From positions 434,001-498,000 of the forward strand of contig NZ_CANMNI010000003.1 of NCBI RefSeq assembly GCF_947499215.1: a stretch of DNA of 64,000 bases, read 5' to 3'. The DNA is from an uncultured Pontibacter sp. (GTDB lineage: Bacteria > Bacteroidota > Bacteroidia > Cytophagales > Hymenobacteraceae). Both the position numbers and the translations under genes were made by a program. Numbering within the stretch: the first letter of the stretch is position 1; each line of letters opens with the position of its first letter. The notes under the pieces were generated by a model, which did not search any database, was not told the origin of the DNA, and saw nothing but the letters and a program-made list of their open reading frames with translations. Shown here piece by piece: positions 1 to 8,799 of the stretch.

Positions 1-1007
1 AAATGCCTTGTGCCCCCACTGAGTACCGGCTGGTCGATCATGGCCTCGCCTCCGATCACGGGTTCTGTCAGGATGAGCTTGTCGACCGGCCTGCTGCCCA
101 ATTTGCGCGTTATCTTCGCACCGAAACCGTACAGCTCATACCTGTCACTGATAATGGTAGCACCGTCAACAGCTGTAAGTCCGGCCATGTGATTGATAGC
201 TCTCCCCAGTTCATCCTGCCAGTTGGTATCTTTTTCGTCCTTTTCTTTTTCCAGCTTCATTAAGTCGGCAAGTTCGGAATAAGCCGGGTCAACCGCGTAC
301 CGCATGGGGTGGCGTATCGATGTACGCCAAGCTTCTGTACCGGCAGGCACCACCAGCAAAATGCCTCCCTTTTTGTGAGCGCGCATCGATACTGCCAGCT
401 GTACCAGCACGTTCAGCGACTTGTTCCAAGCGCTAAGTGAGCTGAAACCGAGCGCCGAGTAGAGCACATCGGGACAATTGGGCAGATGGGCGCTTTGCTC
501 GTGCACAATTTTCACTTGATCGCCCATCAGCACGGCCACATTAACAAACTTGCCGAAGCCGTCCTGTCGGCGGTGCTTGATCACGAGCAAACCGGGCTCT
601 GACACATCGAGCACAAAGCAAAAATTGGGTATACTGCGCGTGGTGCCCCAGATGTGCAGGAAGTCCCCTTCGTACCACACGCCTAAGTGGATGCCCGGCC
701 GCTCCACACCCGGCCCGATCTTGGTAAGCACGGCAGGGGACAGGGTCAGGTGATGCTCAAAGAGAAGCGGTTGCTCAGCCTGTTCTGGCGGCAGGAAGGC
801 GAGGGATATTTTAGGTGATTGCCCTTCTTCGCGCCGTAGGCTGGCCCAGAACGCGGCATCGATGATCGCTTCTATGATACGGGCGCTGGGCACGGTAGCG
901 AGGTTGTCGCCGCCCTGATTCTTTGCCGCTTCTATCTGTTCTGAAAAATGGTTCTCTGCTAGCTGAGCCACTTCACGCGCGGCTTGGTATGTTGATTTGC
1001 CAATCAT
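1..1007 (-). CDS. DisA_N-like (DACNV-type) sensor domain protein, 3' end outside window
   Basis: An open frame runs from ATG at 1007 off the left edge, giving 335 codons without a stop. Near the visible C-terminus are VDGATIISDRYELYGFG and then GGTRH. These resemble the DGA and GT-RHR motifs of the diadenylate cyclase DisA_N fold, and the long N-terminal part matches the layout of proteins annotated as DACNV putative sensor domain proteins. The role is therefore probably nucleotide sensing, or possibly cyclic-di-AMP synthesis; this is inference. RHR cannot be checked because the sequence ends after RH. It is transcribed away from the M28 peptidase gene end, so it is probably a separate unit. 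Confidence 0.6.
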   Translation of the reverse strand, partial: MIGKSTYQAAREVAQLAENHFSEQIEAAKNQGGDNLATVPSARIIEAIIDAAFWASLRREEGQSPKISLAFLPPEQAEQPLLFEHHLTLSPAVLTKIGPGVERPGIHLGVWYEGDFLHIWGTTRSIPNFCFVLDVSEPGLLVIKHRRQDGFGKFVNVAVLMGDQVKIVHEQSAHLPNCPDVLYSALGFSSLSAWNKSLNVLVQLAVSMRAHKKGGILLVVPAGTEAWRTSIRHPMRYAVDPAYSELADLMKLEKEKDEKDTNWQDELGRAINHMAGLTAVDGATIISDRYELYGFGAKITRKLGSRPVDKLILTEPVIGGEAMIDQPVLSGGTRH

Positions 1008-1158
1008 ATCTGTTTTTTACTTCCCTATTTTGTTATAGGAGTCTCTTGGCATAGGTGATGCTAGAGACCTATAATTTTATACGGTGCTTTGCACAAAAGT
1101 CAACGGGAGTCTGGAAAACAGCTTCCATGGCAGGCGCTGCAGGTATAGGCCTAAAAAC

Positions 1159-1195
1159 AGTACAGCCGCTGCGGATGACCCACAGCGGCTGTACT
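1159..1195 (-). terminator. Rho-independent terminator of the M28 peptidase gene
   Basis: Perfect 13-bp stem, AGTACAGCCGCTG (1159-1171) with its complement at 1183-1195, and an 11-nt loop. On the minus strand the stem is followed by GTTTTTAG. It lies 35 bp beyond the stop of the peptidase gene. Confidence 0.8.
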
Positions 1196-1229
1196 TTAAA
1201 TATTGGGGAAAGCCCTTTGTTTAATCGGT

Positions 1230-2831
1230 TTAGTCCAAACCGCCCTTACGGGTAGAAGGTCTGGCCTGTGGCCATGTCGTTTGCTCGCCTGTGCGCGGGT
1301 TAACCGGCATGACACTGCGCTCACGCGATACCAGTTCAGGTTCCTCACTGGCCATATATGCCAAGATTGCCGTCAAAATCACGTTGCTGCGAACATCATC
1401 AAATACAACTTTGTCATACGTGTCGCGGTTGGTGTGCCATGTGTAATTGCCGTATGACCAGCTCAGGGAGCTCAGCATAAAGGCTGGCACGTCGTGCGGA
1501 ATGAAAGAGGCGTGGTCGGAACCGCCGCCGCCTGGGAAACCCGGGAAGGTTGTCTGGATGTCTTTGGTGATATCACGCGGAACAGCGCTCAACCAGCGAC
1601 CCATATAGTCATAAGAGTTCAGGAAACCCTGACCGGAGATGTTCGCCACACGGCCGGTACCATTGTCTTGATTGAAAACAGCCTGTGTCTTCTTCACGAT
1701 TTCTGGATGATCTTCCACAAAGGCGCGTGAACCGTTCAAGCCCTGCTCTTCGCTACCCCAGTGACCTACCAAGATGGTACGCTTCGGATTTGGGTATACC
1801 TGCTTGAGGATGCGCATTACTTCCATCATCAGGATCGTGCCGGTACCGTTATCGGTAGCACCTGTGCCGCCATCCCATGAGTCGAAGTGAGCCGACAGGA
1901 TCACGTACTCGTCCGGCTTCTCAGAGCCTTTGATCTCAGCGATGGTGTTGAAAGTCGGAACAGGCTTCTTGGCGTGCTTCGACTCGGCCACCACTTTAAT
2001 GCGTGGTTTGCTGCCGTTCTCAGCCAAGCGGTATAGCATGCCGTAGTCTTCCAAAGCGATGTCTACGGTAGGGATTTTCTTGGTATAAGCACTGAATATC
2101 TTGTTTACGCCGAAACCGCTTGACCAGTTCGACATCACGATACCGGCGGCACCGGCCTGCTCCAAAGCAACTGGCAGTGTACGGGCGTTTTTACCAGTCG
2201 CACTGATGCGCTTGCGCCAAGCTTCATTATGCTCTTCACGCACTTTTTTCATTTTCTCGAAAGACTCCTCGGTAGCGAACTCTTTCCAGTTGTACTCCGG
2301 ACGGCCGCTCGGCTGGTTCATCGATACCATGACCATTTTGCCCTTTACGCTCGGCAACCAGCGCTGGAATGCAGCTGAGTCAGCAAACTCCGGCATGGTG
2401 ATCACTTCAGCCGTAACACCTCTTGAAGGGGTAGACGGGCTCCAAGCCAACTGCATGCCTTCGAGTGATTTCAGGCGCGGGTGCACCATGTCGATGTGCG
2501 TGATGCCGCGCTCCCAGCCGCGCCATTCGCCATAGTTTTCGTTGCGGGCCTCTATGCCCCAGCTCTTATACTTGTTCACGGCCCAGTCGCCGGCCTGCTG
2601 CATTTGCGGCGTGCCAACCAGTCTTGGTCCGATGCCGTCCATGAGTTCGTGGCCCAGCTTTTCCAACTGCGAGTTCTCAGTGGCCATTTTGATGATGTTC
2701 TGAATAACAGGGTCTTGCGGCTTTTGAGCCTGTTGCTGCTGTTGCTGCGGACGCTGCGCGAAAACTGCGCTGCTCATACCGCCCGATAGCATTAACGCTA
2801 GCGCCAGAATGTGAATAGGGTTTTTCTTCAT
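1230..2831 (-). CDS. Secreted M28 family zinc aminopeptidase/carboxypeptidase Q-like
   Basis: 533 aa. Signal peptide of about 25 residues ending AVFA, then a Gln-rich stretch (residues 28-36), a PA-like insert around 130-270, and an M28 catalytic domain from about 300. Visible metal-site residues are SAHFDSWD (H315), GATDNGTG (D327), WGSEEQG (E361/E362), NQDNGTG (D389) and WHTNRDT (H466), a full co-catalytic di-zinc set, so it is predicted active. Family members release N-terminal or C-terminal amino acids from peptides. The likely location is periplasmic or secreted. It is a single-gene unit, with a terminator after the stop and a non-coding gap of about 125 bp upstream. Confidence 0.9.
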   Translation of the reverse strand: MKKNPIHILALALMLSGGMSSAVFAQRPQQQQQQAQKPQDPVIQNIIKMATENSQLEKLGHELMDGIGPRLVGTPQMQQAGDWAVNKYKSWGIEARNENYGEWRGWERGITHIDMVHPRLKSLEGMQLAWSPSTPSRGVTAEVITMPEFADSAAFQRWLPSVKGKMVMVSMNQPSGRPEYNWKEFATEESFEKMKKVREEHNEAWRKRISATGKNARTLPVALEQAGAAGIVMSNWSSGFGVNKIFSAYTKKIPTVDIALEDYGMLYRLAENGSKPRIKVVAESKHAKKPVPTFNTIAEIKGSEKPDEYVILSAHFDSWDGGTGATDNGTGTILMMEVMRILKQVYPNPKRTILVGHWGSEEQGLNGSRAFVEDHPEIVKKTQAVFNQDNGTGRVANISGQGFLNSYDYMGRWLSAVPRDITKDIQTTFPGFPGGGGSDHASFIPHDVPAFMLSSLSWSYGNYTWHTNRDTYDKVVFDDVRSNVILTAILAYMASEEPELVSRERSVMPVNPRTGEQTTWPQARPSTRKGGLD

Positions 2832-2957
2832 GGTAAGGTTTAAGGTATGGATTAGGTTACTTCTTAAGGGTAATAAGCTTAAATTTAAATTCTCAGACTT
2901 ACGCTGGGCCCTTTGGTTTAAAGAGCACTATAAATTTTGCAGCCACCAGGTATAGCT

Positions 2958-3527
2958 TCAACCTAAATTAAAGCTCTCCACTTCCGCTACAATCCCCGGC
3001 ACGAATTCCTGTAAGTGAATATCCCCAATCCGCACACGCACGAGACGCAAAGTAGGAAATCCCACGGCAGCGGTCATTTTGCGGACCTGTCGGTTTTTGC
3101 CCTCCGATATCGTGATGGAGACCCAACTGGTTGGGCCGTGGCGGTCGTCGCGGATACGGCGGCTGCGCTCGGGGAAGTCCGGCGTGGTCTCTAGCCGGAA
3201 AGCGGTGCAGGGGCGGGTACCGTACTGTTCGCCGTACAGCCCGATGGACACACCTCCCTGCATTTCAGCTATAGCTTCGTCCGTGATCAGGCCGTCCACC
3301 TGCGCATAGTATTCCTTCTCGACCTGCTTGCTGCGTACCTGTTCGCTCATCTTGCCGTCGGTGGTGAGCAGGAGCAAACCTTCGCTGGCTTCGTCGAGTC
3401 TGCCGATGGCCATGGTGCCGGTCGGGAAATCGTGCAGGTCACCGAGTAGCTTCTTCTTTTTCTTGTCGGTCACGAACTGGCTGATATAGCCGTAGGGTTT
3501 ATGCAAAATAAAATGCCGATGCTGCAT
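2958..3527 (-). CDS. rluE: rRNA pseudouridine synthase, RsuA/RluE type
   Basis: 189 aa, close to the 190-220 aa size of RluE, and without the N-terminal S4 domain of other RsuA relatives. It opens with FILHKPYGYISQF, as in RsuA/RluB/RluE enzymes, and carries the catalytic loop GRLDEASEGLLLLT with Asp45 as the predicted nucleophile. The C-terminal ISEGKNRQVRKM is the conserved RNA-contact motif. Predicted role is conversion of a single uridine in 23S rRNA to pseudouridine in the cytoplasm. The symbol is by similarity; separation from RluF or RluB rests only on size and the missing S4 domain. Confidence 0.85.
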   Translation of the reverse strand: MQHRHFILHKPYGYISQFVTDKKKKKLLGDLHDFPTGTMAIGRLDEASEGLLLLTTDGKMSEQVRSKQVEKEYYAQVDGLITDEAIAEMQGGVSIGLYGEQYGTRPCTAFRLETTPDFPERSRRIRDDRHGPTSWVSITISEGKNRQVRKMTAAVGFPTLRLVRVRIGDIHLQEFVPGIVAEVESFNLG

Positions 3528-3901
3528 GTAAGCGAAGGTATAAAAATCGGGTATAGAACAGACTGCAAATTAGACAAAACCCCCGAATTTATCGGCAAGC
3601 GCTGTAAAGGTACAGCACCTGTTTGCGTAATAGGACAAACATAAGACGAAGCCGAACCGGGAACAGGCCTGCGCCATACCTTACCCATCGCAACCCGGCA
3701 TAGGCGACAGCCCATGCAACCGCTTCCGCGTATAGAAGAATGTAAAAGGCCGGTCAGGTATAGTCGAAACAGGTGGAGAAAGGAATCATTCCGGCTACTA
3801 TAAGCCCATCCATGGCACATCCGCCTCGCCGGCACTTGATTACATCAATTTATTTTGCTTCATTACATAGTAATTGAGCGTTAAACTTTATAAATACAAA
3901 A
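3528..3901. other. Intergenic region between rluE and the TelA operon
   Basis: 374 bp between divergent genes, so it should hold both promoters. I see three GGTATA-type words (near 3537, 3549 and 3756) and a small hairpin GCTGTA-aagg-TACAGC near 3600. I see no convincing TAnnTTTG element. The 121-codon minus-strand frame here has no recognisable protein features. Confidence 0.5.
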
Positions 3902-4336
3902 GTGATTTTTTGGACATTCTTAATAGCAGCTATATTGGGTTACATTGTGGGCCACTACATTGTGCCAAACCGAAAACTACGCACGGCCCTGCAGGATGTG
4001 CGCAAGCAATGCGCTGCAGCACTTGAAGAAGGCAATAAAGGTGTGTATAAAACCATCGTGAACGACAATGGCAAGTCCTCGGAGTTGGTAGTGGAAGTGC
4101 GCGAGCTGGCCATAACCAAGACCGGGCAGGTAAAAGTGGAATATGTGAGCGCACAGTACCGCAACCCCGATTTCAGAACAAAAAAGGGCGAAGCCTTGCT
4201 GAATGAAGTGCGCGACTTGCTCGGCGAGTACCTGCCGCTCAACGACATTGAGTGGTACGAAACCACCGACCGGCACGAGAACATCAAAAAGTATTTAAGC
4301 TCATTGGACCTAATCAACCACAACCTTTTTAGGTAA
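3902..4336 (+). CDS. Membrane-anchored protein, first gene of TelA operon
   Basis: 144 aa with a GTG start (no in-frame ATG nearby). Residues 2-18 form one hydrophobic membrane segment (FWTFLIAAILGYIVGHYIV), followed by a charged, helix-prone soluble part. I do not recognise a family. The gene ends 9 bp before telA and belongs to a four-gene unit. In Firmicutes TelA is often paired with XpaC, another membrane-linked helical protein; whether this protein takes that place is speculation. Confidence 0.7.
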   Translation: MIFWTFLIAAILGYIVGHYIVPNRKLRTALQDVRKQCAAALEEGNKGVYKTIVNDNGKSSELVVEVRELAITKTGQVKVEYVSAQYRNPDFRTKKGEALLNEVRDLLGEYLPLNDIEWYETTDRHENIKKYLSSLDLINHNLFR

Positions 4337-4345
4337 TAAGACAAG

Positions 4346-5440
4346 ATGGAAAAAACAGAGAAAACAGAGATTACGATCGCAGAGAATCAACAGAAGATAC
4401 AAGAGAAGGCCTTGGCTATCTCAAAATCCATAGATCCGGCGAACCCGGATAGCCTGAGCAATTTTGGGGTGGAAACACAGCGCAAACTGGGCCACTACTC
4501 TAACGAGCTGCTCACCAAAGTAAAAGCCAAAGACTCTGGCGAGGCAGGCGATGCCATCAATGAGCTCCTCAACCAGATCAACATGATCAAGATCGATGAG
4601 CAGGAGAAGGGTGGCTTCTTTTCTAGACTTCCATTTGTGAAGAAAATATCAGACCGCTCGAAGCAGCTGGCTACGCAGTACAACTCTGTGTCTGCCAACG
4701 TGGATGATGTGGTGGTGAAGCTGGAGCGTACCCGCCAGAGCATTATGAAGGACTCGACCAGTCTGGAAGTGATGTTCAACCAAGCGGTAGAGTATATCCA
4801 TGAGATTCGTTCTGTTATTGCGGCAGGAAAGATGAAGATCGAGGAGATCGAGAACGACATCATCCCGAAAATGCAGGAAGAGGTGGAAAGCAGCGGACAG
4901 GACGAACTGGCTGTGCAGCGCCTGAGCGACATGATAGCCTTCAAGGAGCGTCTGGAGAAGAAGGTGCATGACTTTCAGCTGTCGCATACCATCGCGACGC
5001 AGTCCATGCCGCAGATTCGCATGATCCAAACTACGAACGATGTGCTGGCCCAGAAGATTCAGAACTCGATCGTGACAGTGATTCCGGTGTGGCGTCAGCA
5101 AGTGGCCATCGCATTGGGGCTTGAGAAACAGCGCAAGGCACTCGAGATCCAGAAAAAAGTGACCGACACCACGAACGAAATGCTCCGCAAAAACTCTGAG
5201 CTTCTCAAGAAGAACGTAGTGATCGCGGCGCAGGAAAACGAGCGCGGCATCGTGGACGTGGAGACGCTCAAGAAAGTGAACAAGGACATGGTGGAAACGC
5301 TCGATCAGGTGATCAAAATCTCTGAAGAGGGCAGCAAGAAACGGGCGGAAGCCGTAAAAGAACTGGCACAGGTGCAGGAAGAGCTCAACAGCAAGATCAT
5401 CGGCACCTTCGGCAAGTCCAAGCAGATTGAAATTGAATAA
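4346..5440 (+). CDS. telA: TelA family toxic anion resistance protein
   Basis: 364 aa, almost entirely helical and coiled-coil, matching the TelA/KlaA family (PF05816) in length and in hallmark stretches: FFSRLPFVKK (about 90-100), the helix ending with QATQSMPQIRMIQTTND-like sequence near 225, and VIPVWRQQVAIALGLEKQ near 250. Members are linked to tellurite and other toxic-anion tolerance and to envelope stress; the biochemical action is not settled. The stop TAA shares a base with the next ATG (TAATG at 5438-5442), implying translational coupling. Cytoplasmic, possibly membrane-associated through the upstream partner. Confidence 0.9.
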   Translation: MEKTEKTEITIAENQQKIQEKALAISKSIDPANPDSLSNFGVETQRKLGHYSNELLTKVKAKDSGEAGDAINELLNQINMIKIDEQEKGGFFSRLPFVKKISDRSKQLATQYNSVSANVDDVVVKLERTRQSIMKDSTSLEVMFNQAVEYIHEIRSVIAAGKMKIEEIENDIIPKMQEEVESSGQDELAVQRLSDMIAFKERLEKKVHDFQLSHTIATQSMPQIRMIQTTNDVLAQKIQNSIVTVIPVWRQQVAIALGLEKQRKALEIQKKVTDTTNEMLRKNSELLKKNVVIAAQENERGIVDVETLKKVNKDMVETLDQVIKISEEGSKKRAEAVKELAQVQEELNSKIIGTFGKSKQIEIE

Positions 5441-5625
5441 TGATATACAGAGGAGACAAGAAAGAAGAAGAACTAGCCGTCCGGCACCGTATCCTGAGCG
5501 ACGAACAGGAGGCGGTGCTGGACCTCTATATCCAACACATCGACAACATATTCGAAGAGATGAAACTCTCCGAGAAGTTGCAGGTCGAAATTGAAACCCA
5601 GCACCTGAAACGCATCCTGTCCTAA
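5440..5625 (+). CDS. Small acidic helical protein in TelA operon
   Basis: 61 aa, highly charged and predicted helical (IYRGDKKEEEL at the N-terminus, then amphipathic helices to the end). No signal peptide or membrane segment. It overlaps telA by one base at its start and the following gene by one base at its stop (TAATG both times). The tight coupling indicates it is a real gene made in proportion to its neighbours, perhaps an adaptor between TelA and the 314-aa protein. No known family recognised. Confidence 0.75.
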   Translation: MIYRGDKKEEELAVRHRILSDEQEAVLDLYIQHIDNIFEEMKLSEKLQVEIETQHLKRILS

Positions 5626-6569
5626 TGATCAGATTTTTCCGTTCTTTTTTCGGGCTGGAACAGGAGTCAACCCGCACGGTAATGGACCATCCCGGTGCGG
5701 CCGATGCGCGCGCCATGCAGTACATCCGTGCCTCCAACGCCCGCCTCAATGCCCTGCACAAACTTTACGACAGGTATAAGCACACGCCCCACGCCGAAAA
5801 AATATTGGCTGTGTTCGAGAAGACCAAACTGATTCACAACTACCTCGTTACCCGCAAGCGCATACAGGAACTGGAGCTGTTTCATGTGCAGAACACGGAG
5901 CACTTCATCAATACCTTCACCACGGTGATCAACGTGCACGAGCGGCACATCAAGGATAGTTATATTCCGGAGCAGGAAAAGCCACAGACCGTGCCGCAAA
6001 CCCAGAAACCCCGACAGCCCCGTCAGGCACAGCCACAACCTGCCCCGCTACGACCGGTTTCACCAAGACCTGAAAATCCGGGTCAGCCGTTTGAGTCGAA
6101 GGTAGAACAGGTGCTCAAGCGCATCGAGTCCGAGACGATCAAAGGCATCTATACCGCGCAGAAAGTAACGGAAATGGTGAAGCGGGTTGCCAATCAGGCA
6201 CCCATCGGTGCACCGGACGTAATGCAGGCCAGCATACCGACTTTGTCTGTTCCGGTCATCGCCATCGACACTTACTCCCGCGTGTTTTACTCACCGGAAC
6301 TAGAAGGAGGCGCCACCATGTCACGGGAGATCTCCTTTACTTGTTCGGATGCTGACAAGGATGTTTTTCTGCAGCACATTGCTTCTAAGTTAGGGATGGC
6401 TAAATCAGAGCTCAGCTATATCGGCAATGCCATGCTGGCTATACCTGATACCAAGGGGCCGAGTCCTGCCCGGCATGTGCCGATTGTGCACTGGCGCGGT
6501 TATCCGTATGCGGTGAGTTTAATGGATTACCGCTTGTTTCCAGTGAGGATGCATCGGAAGAGCTTTTAA
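5625..6569 (+). CDS. Two-domain protein of unknown function, last gene of TelA operon
   Basis: 314 aa. An N-terminal helical domain (1-110) is followed by a Pro/Gln/Arg-rich linker (about 115-150: QTQKPRQPRQAQPQPAPLRP), a helical stretch (EQVLKRIESETIKGIYTAQK) and a C-terminal alpha/beta-looking domain (220-314). I recognise no family. It starts inside the stop of the preceding 61-aa gene and is followed by a strong terminator at 6611, so it closes the operon. The linker suggests a scaffold joining two partners. Function unknown. Confidence 0.75.
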   Translation: MIRFFRSFFGLEQESTRTVMDHPGAADARAMQYIRASNARLNALHKLYDRYKHTPHAEKILAVFEKTKLIHNYLVTRKRIQELELFHVQNTEHFINTFTTVINVHERHIKDSYIPEQEKPQTVPQTQKPRQPRQAQPQPAPLRPVSPRPENPGQPFESKVEQVLKRIESETIKGIYTAQKVTEMVKRVANQAPIGAPDVMQASIPTLSVPVIAIDTYSRVFYSPELEGGATMSREISFTCSDADKDVFLQHIASKLGMAKSELSYIGNAMLAIPDTKGPSPARHVPIVHWRGYPYAVSLMDYRLFPVRMHRKSF

Positions 6570-6610
6570 GGAGTTCTGAGTCTTCGAGTTCTGAGTTACT
6601 CAGTAAGTAT

Positions 6611-6648
6611 AACAAAAGAGCCTCTGTGATTTCAGAGGCTCTTTTGTT
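6611..6648 (+). terminator. Terminator of the TelA operon
   Basis: Perfect 16-bp stem AACAAAAGAGCCTCTG (6611-6626) and its complement (6633-6648) around a 6-nt loop, with T-rich sequence following. The A/T flanks make it usable from either strand. Confidence 0.85.
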
Positions 6649-6663
6649 TTGAAGATTTTTGTT

Positions 6664-7000
6664 AGCGTAGCGGCTGCAGTTTTATATGGCAAATGACCTT
6701 GTTTTATAGCTTCGCCTGTGCGGCGGGCACCTTCTTTTTTTCTTGATAAAAAAAGAAGTCAAAAAAATCAAGACTCCCCAAACTCGCTGACCGCTCTCGA
6801 CAGGGGGACCCCTTCACCCCCAACAGTGGAGCGTCGTTTGATGCACATGGCCAATGTGTCTTTTTCATTGCCAGCGTGCGAGTCACTCTTTCAATGCGTG
6901 CCAGTGGTTAAGATCTGCAACAACGTTTATACCTGTTGAATAGTAACTGCAGAAAGTCCCCCTTTGAAGGGGGCAGGGGGATGTTAATCGTACACAGCTC
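6664..7000. repeat. Dispersed non-coding repeat, copy 1
   Basis: This stretch aligns with 20229-20580. Shared blocks in order are TAGCGTAGCG, GCTTCGCCTGTGCGGCGGGC, the TTCTTGAT...AATCAAGAC pair, ACAGTGGAGCGTCGTTT, GCAATGCGTGCC-like sequence, and a CCCC...GGGGG-AGGGGGATGT-AATCGT segment. It has no credible open frame. It fills most of the 488-bp gap between the TelA operon and selO. Confidence 0.8.
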
Positions 7001-7057
7001 CTTCCGCTTATTTGGGGATAAGGGCCCTCGACAAAAGGAGGAAGTTGGGTGAAATGT

Positions 7058-8614
7058 TTACGAACTACAAGACAACATAGAGCAACCCGCCTTCTCACTT
7101 GCCCACTCCGGTCTTGTCTGGAAGAACTCGTCGAATTTATCGGAGTATGGCTCTTTCATGGCCTCCTGCAGTTTCACGAAAAGCGTGTCATCTCCTTTCT
7201 CCAGTCCCTCGATGGCCTGATGCAACAGGTAGTTGCGTAACACAAAGCGCGGATTGGCTTTCTGCATCATTTCCTGCGAGTCAGAACGCCTGATCTTATT
7301 CGTGTTCAGGCGCTCGAGGTAGTTGCTGATCAAGGTATAGAGCGCTGTTTTTTGCTCAGCCGTGAGATCTTCGTACAAAGCCTGTTTGAAATAAACAGCC
7401 ACTTCTTCTTCACTTTCCACAGCCAGTGGTAGGTCGATCAATAGCTGGTAGAAAATGGTCATGTCCGGTTTGATCTCGGCCAGTGTTTTTTCGAACTGGC
7501 TGATCAAATCCCTGTCGATGTTGGACACTTGGTCGAGGCCCAGTTTACGGCCCATCATGGCGTAGTATTCTGTCCAATACACGTCTTTAAACGTATCGAG
7601 CGTGGCTACCAACTGGTCTTTGTCGGTGAGCGGCAGGAGCGCGCCCGCTAAGGCGCCTAAGTTCCAGTAGCCGATGGAAGGCTGTTTTCCGAAGGCATAT
7701 CTTCTGCCCGGCAGGTCGGTTGTGTTTGGGGTGAAATTCGGGTCGTAGTCGTCTACGAAAGAGTAGGGGCCGTAGTCGATGGTTAGACCTAATATGGACA
7801 TGTTATCGGTGTTCATCACTCCATGCACAAAGCCCACGCGCATCCACTCCACCATTAGGCGGGCGGTGCGGTCCACGATCTCCTTGAACCAGTCGATCAC
7901 TTTATTCTCTCCCGTGATATGCGGGTAGTAGCGGCTGATAGTCCAGTCGACCAACTGGCGCAGGTTGTCTGTTTCTTTGCGGGCGTTCAGCATCTCGAAA
8001 TTACCGAAGCGCAGGAAGCTCGGCGCCACCCGCATCACGATCGCACCCGGTTCGTAAGCCGCGTTGCCGTTGTAGAACATGTCGCGCAGCACAGGCTCAC
8101 CGGTGCTCACCAGACTCAGGGCACGCGTGGTCGGCACACCCAGATAGTGCATCGCCTCACTCATCAAATACTCGCGCACCGAAGAGCGTAGTACGGCACG
8201 GCCGTCTGCACGGCGGGAATAGGGGGTGAGGCCTGCGCCTTTTAGCTGCAGCTCCCACGTCTTGCCATCAGGCGCTTCCCACTCGCCCAGTGTAATGGCG
8301 CGGCCATCGCCTAGCTGACCGGCCCAATTGCCGAACTGGTGTCCGGCATAGCAGGCGGCATAAGGGGACATGCTGTCTGTCACGTGGTTGCCACCCAGTA
8401 TATCAATGTCTTTCTGGTCAGTCGGTTTGGCTATACCTAGTTCCGCGGCAAGTTCGTCGGACCATGCCAATAGCGTAGGTTTCTCAACCGGAGTAGGTTT
8501 GGCTTTGCTGTAAAGTACGCCCGGTGTCTGACGTGGGGTTAAGGTACCGCTGTCGTCACCGGGAAATTGATCTACAAATTCTTTTTTATAAGTTTTTGAG
8601 CTAAGTGGCTCCAT
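7058..8614 (-). CDS. selO: SelO/YdiU family protein adenylyltransferase (AMPylator)
   Basis: 518 aa from ATG 8614; a TTG nine bases further upstream is less likely. Family hallmarks are AGHQFGNWAGQLGDGRAI (about 88-105), ELQLKGAGLTPYSRRADGRA (about 122), LRSSVREYLMSEAM and the GFVHGVMNTDNMSI loop with the metal-binding Asn/Asp. SelO is a pseudokinase-fold enzyme that transfers AMP to Ser, Thr and Tyr of proteins in redox stress. The C-terminus GCSMLSCSS matches the C-terminal Cys position that is selenocysteine in eukaryotes. It is alone on its strand, with no operon partner. Confidence 0.93.
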   Translation of the reverse strand: MEPLSSKTYKKEFVDQFPGDDSGTLTPRQTPGVLYSKAKPTPVEKPTLLAWSDELAAELGIAKPTDQKDIDILGGNHVTDSMSPYAACYAGHQFGNWAGQLGDGRAITLGEWEAPDGKTWELQLKGAGLTPYSRRADGRAVLRSSVREYLMSEAMHYLGVPTTRALSLVSTGEPVLRDMFYNGNAAYEPGAIVMRVAPSFLRFGNFEMLNARKETDNLRQLVDWTISRYYPHITGENKVIDWFKEIVDRTARLMVEWMRVGFVHGVMNTDNMSILGLTIDYGPYSFVDDYDPNFTPNTTDLPGRRYAFGKQPSIGYWNLGALAGALLPLTDKDQLVATLDTFKDVYWTEYYAMMGRKLGLDQVSNIDRDLISQFEKTLAEIKPDMTIFYQLLIDLPLAVESEEEVAVYFKQALYEDLTAEQKTALYTLISNYLERLNTNKIRRSDSQEMMQKANPRFVLRNYLLHQAIEGLEKGDDTLFVKLQEAMKEPYSDKFDEFFQTRPEWASEKAGCSMLSCSS

Positions 8615-8799
8615 ATCTTTCAATTTACAAGTTAAGAAGTGCAGGCATCGCGTTCTGTCAAAACCTTTTGTCTGTCTTTTGATTTCTCTTTAACAAGATT
8701 TGTGCAAGATTAGTTAAATTTAAGCGGACTATCCCTGAGTTGTCCGTATGTATATGCTGGCTATACCTTGCCATCAATTCTAAAACAGACTTATACCTT

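Noticed and set aside
3470-3835. 121-codon minus-strand frame
   Set aside because: Overlaps rluE start and the divergent promoter region; no motif or signal.
4649-5761. 370-codon minus-strand frame across telA
   Set aside because: Antisense shadow of telA; His- and Leu-rich composition of a reverse frame, while the plus strand has clear TelA motifs and coupled starts.
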